NCBI RefSeq assembly: GCF_020379485.1
Contig: NC_063450.1
Coordinates: 28,186,137-28,250,136, forward strand
Direction: 5' to 3'
Length of the DNA stretch: 64,000 nt
Source: Brassica napus
Lineage: Eukaryota; Streptophyta; Magnoliopsida; Brassicales; Brassicaceae
Shown here: one piece after another, positions 34,564 through 45,835 of the stretch
How positions within the stretch are numbered: the stretch's first letter is position 1
Layout of the letters: every line of letters begins with the position of its first letter
Made by a program: the position numbers and the translations under genes
The notes under the pieces: model-generated
Told to the model about the DNA's origin: nothing
The model's database searches: none
The model's input: the letters and a program-made list of their open reading frames with translations, nothing else

Positions 34564-35599
34564 CTAGATTAAGACCCGCGCCTTGCGCGGAATAAACATT
34601 ATATATATAAATTATTTTATGTATTATATGTTCTTACATATTATGAAATAATAAATATATATTGAATAATTAAAAGTCAGTAACTATTACATATATAATT
34701 AAATTGGTGAGAACGTATAAATCAATTTTATTAATCAAAACATTTTTTAAAAAAAATTTGATAGGGTATGTAATTAAATTTAAATGATATTAACATACAT
34801 AGTATATTTTTAATATTAATGTCTTTTTTTTTTAATGATGCTTTCTACTCATATGTTTTTTTTATCATGTGTATTTTTAATAGCAAAAACTTTAAATTAC
34901 TGATAACAAAATTTTCATTGTGGGATTAATAATTTTAGTAATTGATAATTTAAAAATTTTTATCAATGTTAGTTCAAAACTTTTATCAAAAAAAATTATT
35001 CAAAGTAAATTTTGAAACTAAAATATTTATTTATTCAATATGGTTTATAGTTTAATTTAGAATGATATATATACATATATATTTTAAATCTTAATGATTA
35101 ATTAAATTAGACTTTTATTTATATGATTTTGTAATCATTTGTATTTTGTCATAACAAAAATTTTAAACCATGGATCGCAAAATTTGAATGTGAGACTTTT
35201 AACAGTTTTAGTAATTTATAGTCATTTTTTAAAATTCAAAATATAAAATATACAGAAAAATCTAAATTTTTATAATATGGTTATTGTGTTTTAAAAAAAA
35301 ATTATTTTAATAGTTTTAAATTAAAAAAATTTGATAGAAGATACATTTTTTTTATCAGATCTTTATTATTCAAAATCATTAATTGTCATATATACTTTAG
35401 CCATATTAGGTAATTCCGTAATCTTTATCTAAGGAAATAATAAATGACATTAATAATGAATTTATGGTTAGTTTAATAAAAAAATTATTATATAATTAGA
35501 TGGACCAACCTATTTCTCTAATAATTCTAAGAATCATCCTAGTGATGACATGTGGCTACAAAAAGAAGTTGTAATGTTTCACAAATAATATATAGGAGA
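34564..35599 (-). mobile_element. Non-autonomous Helitron
   Basis: On the minus strand it starts A|TCTCCTATATATTATTTGTG and ends with hairpin CCGCGC-loop-GCGCGG (34576-34590), then TTAATCTAG|T. Both termini sit between A and T as Helitrons require. The interior is AT-rich and closely related to 4692-5743 (shared RATTCTAAGAATCATC and TGGCTACAAAAAGAAGTTG). Confidence 0.85.
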
Positions 35600-35647
35600 T
35601 ATACAAACTAGACAACAAGATAATAGGAAATATACTAAACCGACTTG

Positions 35648-35681
35648 GAATATATCCTAAATAGATATGGTATATCGTATG
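35648..35681. repeat. 34-bp inverted-repeat arm (left)
   Basis: Exact reverse complement of 38517-38550. It begins GGAATATATCCTAAATAGAT. The arm at the right end is partly duplicated in tandem (38490-38530). The arms enclose the plastid and TGTACA segments. Confidence 0.75.
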
Positions 35682-35749
35682 CTCCCATCCATACGATATT
35701 CCGTATAGATGTAATGACTATACGGAATATTCTGCTTATTCTACTTTAT

Positions 35750-36637
35750 TTGTAACTCGTTTCTATTCAGAGTATGCTCTCATCCACCGATAAATGTATT
35801 GACTATCAGAAACGAAATAATCATTTATTTTATTTGAAGTCCACCTACTTTTTTTCTAAAAAAGAATGAAAATAGGAACGAAACAAGTATATTTTTTTTG
35901 ATAGATTTCGAAAATAAAATAGAATTTCTATCATGAATAATAAACTAATAGGATGTTTAATTCTTTTTCGTAATTGAAAAACACGACGGGCTGAAAAATC
36001 TAGTTTTATTTTTACAAGGGGTGCTTTATTAAAGGATTAAGTTATTACTAAACAAATAGAAATTAAAATTTGTAAAGGATGAGATGAATTCCAAAGCGCG
36101 TTTTTTAGGTTTAGAATTTGAGCAGACAAAATTCCATTGGTATAATTCGGGACCGAGATATATTTCTATTTAATCCATCTTAGAACACATCATATCCATC
36201 TAAATAATACTAATCTGGTCCTTATATTTATTTACGCCCCCCCGAGGAGCCGTATGAGGCGAAGACCTCATGTACGGTTTTGTAATAGCGGTGAGAATAG
36301 TACTGTTATCACCGACTAGGATTATCTAACCGTTTAAGTACAATTGATATAGTTGAAACACAATCAAAATATGGTTTTTGGGGATGTAATTTGTGGCGTC
36401 AAACTATAGGTTTTATCATTTTTCTAATTTCTTCCCTAGCATAATGCGAGAGGTTACCTTTTGATTTACCGGAAGAAGAATTAATAGCAGGTTGTCAAAC
36501 TGAATATTCCAGTATCAAATTTGGTTTATTTTATGTTACTTCTTATCTAAATCTATTAATTTCCTCATTATTTGTAACAGTTCTATACTTAGGCGGTTGA
36601 AATATTTCTATTCCGTATATATCTATTCCGGATGGAC
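35750..36637 (+). pseudogene. ndhA: Nuclear plastid DNA: ndhA intron 3' part and exon 2
   Basis: Intact ndhA encodes a membrane subunit of the chloroplast NADH dehydrogenase-like complex. Here 36243-36281 carries the group II intron domain V-like text (GAGCCGTATGAGGCGAAGAC). Exon 2 follows from about 36320, coding [35 protein letters not shown], then [18 protein letters not shown] and YLGG. Disabling changes: GAA to TAA before CER (about 36442) and TGG to TGA after YLGG (about 36598). Homology stops abruptly near ISIPDG, where exon 2 should continue. AT-rich text 35750-36240 fits the intron. The mutations show that this is an old nuclear copy and not chloroplast contamination. Confidence 0.85.
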
Positions 36638-38345
36638 TATAACCCTTTATTTTTTCTATTTAAGAGTTTTTTACATATATATATATAGACACTTTCTCAT
36701 TTTTTATTACATCATGGAGCACATTCCACTACCAAAGTAAGTTTTTGAATGGTTGATTACTTTAATGCCCCTAACTAAAGAGAAAGAGACAATGGTTTTG
36801 GTTCCTCTTGCTTTTCAGATAAATCATTTTCTTTATTTTGAGTTATCACAACCACATAAAAGTATACTATTTTTTGACTTAATGTCTTTATATTTTCTTC
36901 CCTTGAGCTCGAGTGCATTTGCGGACGGAGGAGATAGATCGAAAGGGAAAAAGTCGATGACGAAGCAAAATCTTAGTACACCGGTGATGGGACTAGGACT
37001 CTGAGGCTTTGAAAGAGGTGGCCGTGATGGAGCAAGTAGAGGACGAGTTCGCGCACCGCCTCTTCACGACGGACCGGTATTCCGTAGTCGGAGTTCAGTT
37101 GGTGGGCTCAGATTTTGAGGACGACCTTACCCGATGATCATGGGATTCTTGAGAGACTTCTTATTAGAGAATGACCTGTGTGAATTCATTGTTTTGCATG
37201 CTGTAGTCACAACCGTTTTAGTTATCAGAGCCACCGCCAGAATCAGTGCATCGTCAAGGTTTGATTACGTTAACAAATGCTGATTCTTAGAAAAATCTAT
37301 AGTGATGCCACTGTACATTGAAGTTTCTATGTTAGGCACATGTGAGGAAAACCGATAAGGAAGGGATAAGAGATAGAAAAATCAGTAGAAAAATTGTAGT
37401 TGGAGCAGCAAAATCATATTTTGTTAATGCAGCTCAGTTAAGGCAGTTTAGAACTTTAGCAAAATAAATAAATATGGAGATACAGAGTTTTGACGTGAGA
37501 GAGGTAAGAACTTGACTTGTTTTTGATTCATTGTGCTTTGCTTTGGTGAAATTGGATCTTATTTCATTGTGCTTTGCTTTGGTAAAGTGTACATGTGCAT
37601 ATTTTATTGAGTTATTGTGCATATAAGTATGTACGAACAAAATAGTATTGATACTACTACTACACACGGGTATCAAGATGTACATCTATTTAGCATGATC
37701 AGCAAATACATCGCTAAAACACATCTAAATGTACACCTCTCCTGCATATGAGCGTGTACACATATCTTATGTATATCCACGTGTACACTTAGATCGCCAA
37801 CAAAAACGGAGAGATTAGTCTACCAAAATCAATGTGATGAATAAGAGACTGGCTATATGGATCGAGAGCGGCAACGTCGGAAGGTGCGAGAGCGGTGGAG
37901 GAATTCAGTGATAATTTCGACATTCCAAGATTAGTGATTTCTTAGCTGCGATGAAGAGGTGGGTTGGGTTTGAAGGAAAAAGCTGTGTTCTTTGATGATT
38001 GAAGTGGAGGAGAGCGTGACTTAAAAGAAATTTTGTTTTGTTCAGAGAGATTAACGGCCAAGAAAATAGAAAGAAGAAATAACTTTTTCTGTTTTTTTTT
38101 GGTCAAACTAACTTTTAACTTTTTCTGTTTAGGTTTAATTATTCTTAAGTGAAAATACAAAGTAAATATTAGTTAGATTTTAACTTAATTGGTTGAGTTT
38201 TCATAATAAAAAAGGGCAGTGTCGGGTTTTTGTGGGTTGGGAAAAGGGAAAGCTGCGTTGGAAAAGTGAAAATGTTTGTGAGTAGTTGAAAATGTCTCAG
38301 TATGTAATTAAAATGTGCAAAAGTGATATTGAGTGTAATACTTTC
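36638..38345. other. Gene-like segment with second TGTACA cluster
   Basis: 36900-37140 and 37850-37990 are G+C-richer and look like coding or leader sequence (for example AEQVEDEFAHRLFTTDRYSV in one frame), but no frame stays open and no family is recognised. Between them 37564-37795 carries six TGTAC motifs. A 30-base sequence around TTCATTGTGCTTTGCTTTGG is duplicated at 37527 and 37562. It may be a relative of the 22058-25036 element. Confidence 0.4.
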
Positions 38346-38516
38346 TTTTTTCTATTCAGAGTATGCTCCCATCTATCTATTCCATTCCATTCATTGAGAC
38401 CTATACCATAAATGTAATGCTCCCATATCTGCTTTATTCATTTAGATATATTCAGAATAGACATATTCCGTGTATATCTATTCTATACGATATACCATAT
38501 CTATATCTATTCTATA

Positions 38517-38550
38517 CGATATACCATATCTATTTAGGATATATTCCTAA
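38517..38550. repeat. 34-bp inverted-repeat arm (right)
   Basis: Exact reverse complement of 35648-35681 and immediately left of the TTGAT junction. Part of it (TCTATACGATATACCATATC) is repeated in tandem just upstream. Confidence 0.75.
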
Positions 38551-38789
38551 TATTGATCAATGCTGCTGTTTATCGCGTGGATGCACTAGAAACAGAGCTC
38601 ATCGACAAGAAAATGTGTAAAAATCTATTTAAAACCCTGAATGATGCTTATAAGGAGCTAATATTATGACATTGTAGGCATTACACGAGTCACGAAGCTT
38701 TAATGAAGCAATAAAAACTTTTGGGTTACATAGACCGGAAAGAGGAAGGCGCCAAGTACCGGGTTAGTTATTGCTTCCTGACTATTTCA

Positions 38790-39500
38790 TTATCATTATA
38801 GAAATCACGGTTTTGAGGTAATTGGCAAAGTTGCTTGTTCAGCAATCTGATTATAAAGCATGGAACATTGACACATATAGGACTGTAAGCAAATGTTTCA
38901 GTGGATTTTTATGTATATAATATAAGAAGAAACTTGAAGTGAGATTAGAGATTCTAATCTAGTACTGGTAAAGTACTTTGTTGAATCTAATACTATTGGA
39001 TTGAGTGAATTATTGGTGTTTCTGACATTGGATTATGTATTGGAGGTTCTAAAGTGAAAAGGAAAAAGAAGTACGAAAAAAAAACTAAAATAGAAATCAG
39101 CTAAGTTGTGACATGAAGAGTGTAATGTATGTATGGTCCTGAATGTTAGAAAAAAGGAGACTCATCCATCATCCACATGTTTATATGACCAAACAAAAGG
39201 ACTCGTCACAGTTTAGGCACAGTTTGTTAACCTCTTTTACTTGTAAAGATGATACAATCTTCCCTAAAAATCAGGAATCATCCATCACAAGGCCACAGAA
39301 CAATCGTTTTCTTTTTGCTATGAGAGTTGTAATACATTGAACTAAGGCTCACACAAACTTTAACAAATGTGAATCGAGTCTTGAAAATTGTACAATATGA
39401 TTTTGACATAACAAGATATATTAATTAGGTGTCACATGTTGATATATACAAAAGTTTAAACTCATGTGGAGTCTCTATCAAATTAAGTTGATTAAGTTGA
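38790..39500. other. Former 3' flank of the Sec14-like relic, no gene seen
   Basis: No supported gene on either strand; presumably old 3' untranslated and intergenic DNA. Confidence 0.45.
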
Positions 39501-39502
39501 TA

Positions 39503-40811
39503 CTAGATTTTGATCCGCGCATGTTCACTTTTCTATACATAAATTATTATTTTAGAACATAAGTGGTATATATTTTTAACGTTAATCATATACTTAAATG
39601 TTTATATAACTATTTCAAATACAATAATTTTATAATTTACATGTTATAATTAATCAATTGTTTAAAACCGGATGTATTTATCACTTCTTATTATAAATTT
39701 ATCTTATTGTATTTGCATTTAGTTATTAAGAAAATTAATATATTCATGAGAAAACATATTTGAAAATTATTTTGTATTTAATTTATGCTAAATTCTGACC
39801 CGTCTTTCAAAGTTGGATTTTTTTTACCAATATTTTTATGCTTATTCATTTTAGATAATATATTATTGTATATACAAAAGTCTAATATATGTTATAATTT
39901 TTAGACATGTATTATATAGTTTGCTAATTTTAAGCCGTTCTATCATCATATTATATTGTTAAAATAATTATTTTATATTTATAAAAATAAAATTTATAAA
40001 TTTATCAATTGAATATACTTTTAACATATTTATTTAAGTATAATAATTTTATTTTAACATGATCATGACTATAAAGTAGATAAAATATGATATAATTTAT
40101 TTATTTTTTATTTTATAAACGATAACTTAAAATATGTTAAGTTATTGTTAAAATATTTTACACAGATTTATTAGAATTTATAAAATATAATATAAAAATA
40201 TATTATATTTAAAATGAAACTATATTATGATTAAAGTAGTTACAAAGATTTTATATTATTAGCTTTAAAAAAATACATGTTAATTTTTATACATGTATTA
40301 TATAGTTTGCTAATGTTAACCTATCTTACCAACATATTATATTTTATTTTTGAACATAAATATTTTATACTTACGAAAATAAAATATATAAAATATATAA
40401 TTTAATACAATTTTATTATATATAGCTCAATATAGTAGTTTTCTTTTAATATAATTGATTATAATTATATAATAGATAAAATATTATATATTTTTTTATT
40501 TTTATTTTATAAACGATAAATAAATATATTAATGTATAATAATTAATTTCAAAATTAGTGAAAATATTTGAATATAATTTCTAAAATGAAGATCTTGTAA
40601 AAATATTTTAAAACAGATTTGTTAGAATTTTAAAATAAACATATTTATATTTAAAATGAAAAGATATCAAAAGATATTATGATTAAAGTATTTTAAAGAT
40701 TCTATGTATTATTAGTTTTAATAAAATACATTTAATAAAATTTCTAAGTAATGGTCCAAATTAAAAAATCACACATGAAAAAAGTCATGACTTCTATTTT
40801 AATATATAAGA
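39503..40811 (-). mobile_element. Non-autonomous Helitron, second family
   Basis: On the minus strand it starts A|TCTTATATATTAAAATAGAA and ends ATCAAAATCTAG|T. The body differs from the other four Helitrons. The 3' hairpin is degraded (only CCGCGC of one arm remains near 39514). The interior is AT-rich with partial internal duplication (ATTATATAGTTTGCTAATKTTAA at 39911 and 40299). Confidence 0.6.
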
Positions 40812-41450
40812 TATACAAAAGTTTAAACCAAACTTAGCGAATATGAAAGAGACTGATTTTTCTCCGACCAGAATAAAACTGGTAAAATAGTTTTTTCTTC
40901 TTTTTTTAAAAAGTACGAAGCCTTTGTCTCCACAAATATTGAAATCAAGAGTGTTGTTTGGTTTCATACAACTGGTTTGGTTATGCTTAAGAGATCTTGT
41001 AACTTTTTGGTTTGAATCATTCATCTTGTAGCCTATCTATTGGCAAAGAAAGTATGGATTATATAATTGTTTTACCAACTCTAGAGTCCCAAGTTGGATT
41101 AGAGATTGAATGCAAGTTGATATTTCAACTTTATTAAAGTGTCCCTTATAGGAATTCGAGTTGTTTGATTTAAGAAATAAAAACATTTCATTCATCTATA
41201 ATATGACACACATAAATAATAATAAATAAATTAACAATAAATTGCGAAAATGTTTTTGAAATCTGGTTATAAAAGCTAAACTGGTTAAATGCCATAGATG
41301 TTTTGGGAGAAAAATATATCATCAACTATACGTATGTAGTCCAATAAGTGTGTGCCAAATTATCACACCAAACAGGTAAGCAAACACGAGTTAAACTCGA
41401 GTCCTTTCTTTCTTAATCATCTTTAATTAACTTCCAAAGTTATATATCTA
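40812..41450. other. Intergenic, no gene seen
   Basis: No coding region or RNA gene is supported. Confidence 0.45.
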
Positions 41451-41726
41451 CTAGGATAAGACCCGCGCCTTGCGCGGAATTAAGTTATTATTTTTATTAT
41501 ATTTTGGAGAATGAAACAATAGTTTGACTTCATTTGGATTAGGGGTGTTCAATCCAGATATCGGGTTGGTTTCGATTCGGTTCGGTTTTTTTCGGTATTT
41601 TGGTTAGTAAAATATAACTACTATTCTAAATCCATATTTACTTTGACTTTAGTCTTTCACATACTTTTGAAAGATTTCAACTGGACAACTAAATTGATCA
41701 GCCAATCTTGTTGCTTTAAATCATTA

Positions 41727-41770
<44 letters not shown>

Positions 41771-43742
41771 TAGTTTGAATATTTATTAAATAAAAATTCA
41801 TATGCGTTATATTTTATGATCATTTGTAACTTATTATAACAAAAAAAATAATCTATTGATCACAAAATTTTCAGAGTGAGAATCTTCAAATTTCTAATAA
41901 TATATAGACGTTTTGAAAAATTCAAAATATAACATATAAGAAAAAATATAAATGTTTTTATTATATATTTAATGTGATTTTTTTAATATCTTTTAATAAT
42001 ATAAAATTAAAAAAAGAACTAAGATACCAAAATTGTTATCAAATATTTATTATTCATAATAATTAATTTTCATATATACGTTAATCATATTAGGTAATTT
42101 CGTAGCTTCTAATTAAGGAAAGTGCAAAAACAATATTTGGTAGATTATTTATCAATTCGAATATTCGATAGTTAGTTTAATAAAAAATATAATGTAAGTT
42201 AAGATGGACCAACCTATTTTTTAAAAAATAGTATATTTTATATAGTCATTTATTAAATGAGAATTTATAATCATACACTTCTATGATCATTCATATCATT
42301 TTATAACTGAATATTTAAATCATCGATAACAAAATTTTCAATGTGAAGTCTTTAATAAGTTTATAATTTATAAATGTTTTTGAAAATTCATTGAAAGTTT
42401 TAATATTAAAATATTTATGTAATCTTATGGTATATAGTTTAATCTATATATATATATGTTTTATTATTAAATGATATTTTTTACTCATATGGTTTTAAAA
42501 TCATGTGTATCTTCTTATAATATTAAATAAAAGTTCATATTAATACAATTTTATGATCATTTGTAACTTATTATGACAAAAAAAATAATCTATTGATCAC
42601 AAAATTTTAAGAGTGGTGATCTTAAAATTTCTAATAATTTATAGACGTTGTGAAAAATTCAAAATATAACATATAAAAAAATATAAATGTTTTTTATTAT
42701 ATATTTAATGTGATTTTTAATATCTTTTAATAATATAAATTTTTTAAAAAGAACTAAGATACAAAAATTGTTATCAAATATTTATTATTCATAATAATTA
42801 ATTTTCACATATATGTTAATCATATTAGGTAATTTCGTAGCTTTTATTTAAGGAAAGTGCAAAACATTTTTTGGTACGTTATTTATCAATTCGATAGTTA
42901 GTTTAATAAAAAGTGTAATATAAGTTAAGATGGATCAACCTATTTTTCTAAGAATAGTATATTTTATATAGTTATTTATTAAATAAGAATTTATAATCAT
43001 ACGGTTCTATGATCATTCATATCATTTTATAACAAAATATTTAAATCATCGATAACAAAATTTTCAATCTGAAATGTTTAATAAGTTTATAATTTATAAA
43101 TGTTCTTGAAAATTCATTGAAACTTTTAATATTAAAATATTTATGTAATCATATGGTATATAGTGTTTAATATATATATATATATATATATTTTATTATT
43201 AAATGATATTTTTTACTCATATGGTTTTAATATCATGTGTATCTTCTTATAATAAAAATGTTAAACCATTGATCATTAATTTTTAACATAATAATTTTAA
43301 TAGTTTTAGTCATTTATTGTCGTTTTTAAAAATTCAAAATATAACATTATACGAAAAAATCTAAATTTTACTTTTATAGCTAATTTGATTGTTTAATTTA
43401 TTTTAATAATATAAAATTAAACAAAAAATGATGGAGGAGATATAAATTGTTATCAAATCTTTATTATTAAAATCATTAATTGTCATATATATATTAGTCA
43501 TTTATGGTAATTCCGTAGGTTTGATTTAAGGAAAGAAAATAACATATCATATCATTATATCATATAGTTTGACCAACTTATGTATCTAACAACATATAAA
43601 AATCGAATGTGGACCTACTTATTTTTCAATTGAATGTAATTGACTACCTAATTGAGTGTCACCTATGCATTGGGGCCTATTTTAATTAATACAAAATTGA
43701 GGTTACATCTTTTCAAATGTTCCTCAATTAATATATAGGGGA
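41451..43742 (-). mobile_element. Non-autonomous Helitron with internal 0.75-kb duplication
   Basis: On the minus strand it starts A|TCCCCTATATATTAATTGAG. It ends with a perfect hairpin CCGCGC/GCGCGG (41463-41477) and TCTTATCCTAG|T. At 2.29 kb it is more than twice its relatives, because about 41780-42480 and 42525-43230 are diverged tandem copies (shared TAATCTATTGATCACAAAAT, then TATAGACGTT, and GATAACAAAATTTTCAATST). An (AT)n tract lies at 41728-41766. Confidence 0.8.
41728..41766. repeat. (TA)n microsatellite
   Basis: About 19 uninterrupted TA units inside the Helitron. Confidence 0.95.
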
Positions 43743-44029
43743 TATCGTTTATGTCATATTCAAATACTCATAAATTCATAAATATTTTTAATTTCTCTAA
43801 ACGGAAAGATTACTAAAATAACACCGAATCATGTTATTATTACTAGAGTAACTTATAATTTTTTTAATTACTAGACTGTTTTGTATACCCAGAATGTCCT
43901 TATTTTTTTTGTTAACAAAAAAACATATTTACAGAAAATGCCATTAATATTTTTTTACCACATCATAAAAAAATAAATTATTTTTGAAACAGTTAAATAA
44001 ATCTGCGGTAAAAAATCTGTGACATTTGA

Positions 44030-44285
44030 TGGCAGATTTATTAATGTCTAGCAGATTTACTTCTTCACACAGACTTATTGCAGCATACTTTATATCATAA
44101 CAGACTTACGTTAAAAGTCTACTGCACATAATGGTAGATTTAATTACGTTCGCAGATTTATTTTCTGTTGGCAGATTTATAATGGCAGACTTATGCCTTA
44201 TGATACCATGTTTATACAAATTAAGAGACTTTTATACTGGCATGTAAATTTTTCTCGTAGACTTTTTATAATTTGGCAGATTTTC
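44030..44285. repeat. Cluster of GCAGAYTTA motifs
   Basis: About ten GCAGATTTA/ACAGACTTA/GTAGATTTA variants in 260 bases, irregularly spaced, in the left half of the MULE. Confidence 0.65.
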
Positions 44286-45033
44286 GTGTTGCTGAAATAG
44301 CATACTTACATTTTTAATTTATAAACATCAAACTTTTTGAATAAGTATGCTTCGTTGCAGAGTTTAAAATTTATAACAAAACTAACTACTATGTGGCAGC
44401 AGGTTTTAATGTATGTGATGACATACCTTAAGGAGTGACAGACTTTTTCATCCCGAATCAATTAACAAATTAGAATTTTGATTACCTCTAATTGGACCAA
44501 AAATCCGACCACTAACCGCAACCAGTTACTAGAACCTGGTTTCAACCGTAAAACTCTTTTTTCTCCAAGTCACGGTTTCCACTTTTTTTACAAATGACTT
44601 TCACGTTAATCTCAAAAAAAAAAAATCGATGGAGGAGGTTTTAACAGTTTGTGGCAGAAGGAAAAGGCAAATTCAAAATATATAAATCCAACTAGATCCA
44701 ATATCAAATAATGATCAAAATTATCTTCTCTTCAACCCATATGATGATGCATTTTGTCAAGCAAATCATTCTTGCAAATCCTTGAACAACCCGAAACCAA
44801 TGACCCACAGCCTGGTTTGAACCAAACACGTTTCTGCTATAACCCAGTCTCAAGCTAGAGACCAATACTTGCTGCAGCATCAAGTTTTTCTGATGATCAA
44901 AATCATTAGCCGACGCCGTATTGTTCCAAGTGAAATATGTCCCTGAATATACGGTTAATCCGTATGACGTGAAATATAAACAGTTGAGAATCAGCTGTTT
45001 CTTCTTACTACAACCCCTTAAAAATACAATCAA

Positions 45034-45258
45034 TTGTGGTCTTCCAAGTCATGCCCTTAACATCAAAAGTGCCTCAAAAACTGCATTCACTACTTGTTGT
45101 TGTCCCACAGCTGACAGCCCTCTTCTGCAACACATCAGCAAAGACCAATCAACCTTTCCTTCTCAGTCTGGAAAAGGCTTGTCACTGGAATCCCAGTCCA
45201 ATGGCTCAGAACTTCTGCAATGTTTTTGGTTCCAACGTTTTCAGCTAGCATCATATTA
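45034..45258 (-). pseudogene. Captured HSP101/ClpB1-like chaperone fragment
   Basis: On the minus strand, from about 45258 downward, it encodes MLAENVGTKNIAEVLSHWTG, then IPVTSLFQTEKERLIGL. After a frame change it continues AVGQQQVVNAVFEALLMLRA, a stop, then LGRPQ. This matches the ClpB/HSP101 stretch ending the middle region and entering the second AAA+ domain (family pattern: IAEVVSRWTGIPVT, EKERLIGLADRLHKRVVGQ, LGRPQQPTGSFLFLGPTGVGKT). The wording resembles the cytosolic HSP101 form more than the organellar one. Sequence past LGRPQ is too decayed to show the Walker A motif. Frameshifts and stops make it non-functional; it lies wholly inside the MULE, so capture is the natural reading. Confidence 0.75.
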
Positions 45259-45835
45259 TCATCTCTCTTCTAGTTGAGCAATTGCAGACTCTGCATTTTG
45301 AACTAGTTCATATATTAGGAAGCAACTTTATCCCAGATGCTACTTGATAATGTACTGAGGATCCAAGTGTAACTTGGAATCGTCTTCTTCCTCTCTCTGT
45401 AGAGAAGATAGAAGACTCACTCATCTTTCTCCAAAGGTATCAGCAGCCTAGTCGTCAGTGTCATATCCATATACCAAAGACATCAAACAATTCCTCAAAT
45501 TCACTTCCCCTTGTGAATCGAAGCTTTTTGTGGTAGAGAAGGGTGCGAATAAGATCGAATCTCTGATAAATCATGTCAAAACACAGGAGAACGTTATGGG
45601 AAAGGGGTTTAGGGTTCGGTTCATGGGTTACGGCAAAGGAATTTTCCTGTGTTTTTTTTAATTGTTACCTTTTCAAGTGTTTTAAATTAAATGTTTATTT
45701 TTAAAATTTGTTTAATTCATTTTATTAGTGGGGCATTATAGACTTTAACACATCTTTTCTTTCTTTTTTTATTTTGTAAGTTATTCTAGTCATTACCTAA
45801 CAAATGTGTGTTATTTTAGGTAATTTCTCTAAACG

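Larger units (their letters stand above)
34495..38552. mobile_element. Composite 4.06-kb insertion in the Sec14-like relic
   Basis: Bounded on both sides by TTGAT (34490-34494, 38553-38557). Deleting the insert plus one TTGAT joins codons EEL and INAAVYRV of the SFH coding sequence. Contents from left: 69 bp of unknown sequence, a Helitron (34564-35599), an inverted-repeat arm, plastid ndhA DNA, a gene-like and TGTACA-rich segment, and the second inverted-repeat arm. The 5-bp duplication fits LTR-retrotransposon integrase, but no LTRs are seen, so the primary inserted element is unresolved. Confidence 0.65.
33125..38785 (+). pseudogene. Sec14-like phosphatidylinositol-transfer (SFH) gene relic, split by insertion
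   Basis: Relic of a plant SFH protein (CRAL-TRIO/Sec14 lipid-transfer domain plus long C-terminal region). Exon-like pieces in order: about 33125-33240 (MFII, then a frameshifted GFKLLW, then TVKSFVDP); 33325-33385 (VIGKKYQNKFLEMID); 33473-33580 ([20 protein letters not shown]); 33842-33957 ([19 protein letters not shown]); 34035-34150 (SPTVLFEYEDCVPMVVKVVD); and about 34290-34494 (LEKQIEALHLRKY, then EMPH and EEL out of frame). The sequence then stops, and the next codons (NAAVYRVDALETELI, 38559-38603) appear only after 4.06 kb of foreign DNA; YIDRKEEGAKYRV (38729-38767) ends the protein. The N-terminal half of the Sec14 domain is absent. Several frameshifts and stops occur, so it is dead. 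Arabidopsis At1g19650 is the likely counterpart. Confidence 0.8.
43804..45827. mobile_element. MULE-type element with captured HSP101/ClpB fragment
   Basis: The ends pair over roughly 50 bases: GAAAGATTACTAAAATAACAC at the left and, in reverse complement, GAAATTACCTAAAATAACAC at the right; GAGTAACTTA and GAATAACTTA further in also pair. An 8-bp duplication TCTAAACG flanks it (43796-43803, 45828-45835), with the ninth base differing (G/A). The long TIR and 8-9-bp duplication suggest Mutator-like. No transposase is encoded. It carries a GCAGAYTTA motif cluster (44030-44285) and a host gene fragment on the minus strand (45034-45258). Confidence 0.75.

Noticed and set aside
36243..36637. Chloroplast sequence as assembly contamination
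   Set aside because: Two stop codons in ndhA exon 2 and abrupt borders inside a nuclear composite insert point to an old nuclear copy.
44704..45033. Minus-strand 109-residue frame
   Set aside because: It continues from the captured ClpB fragment but no longer matches any domain; probably decayed cargo.
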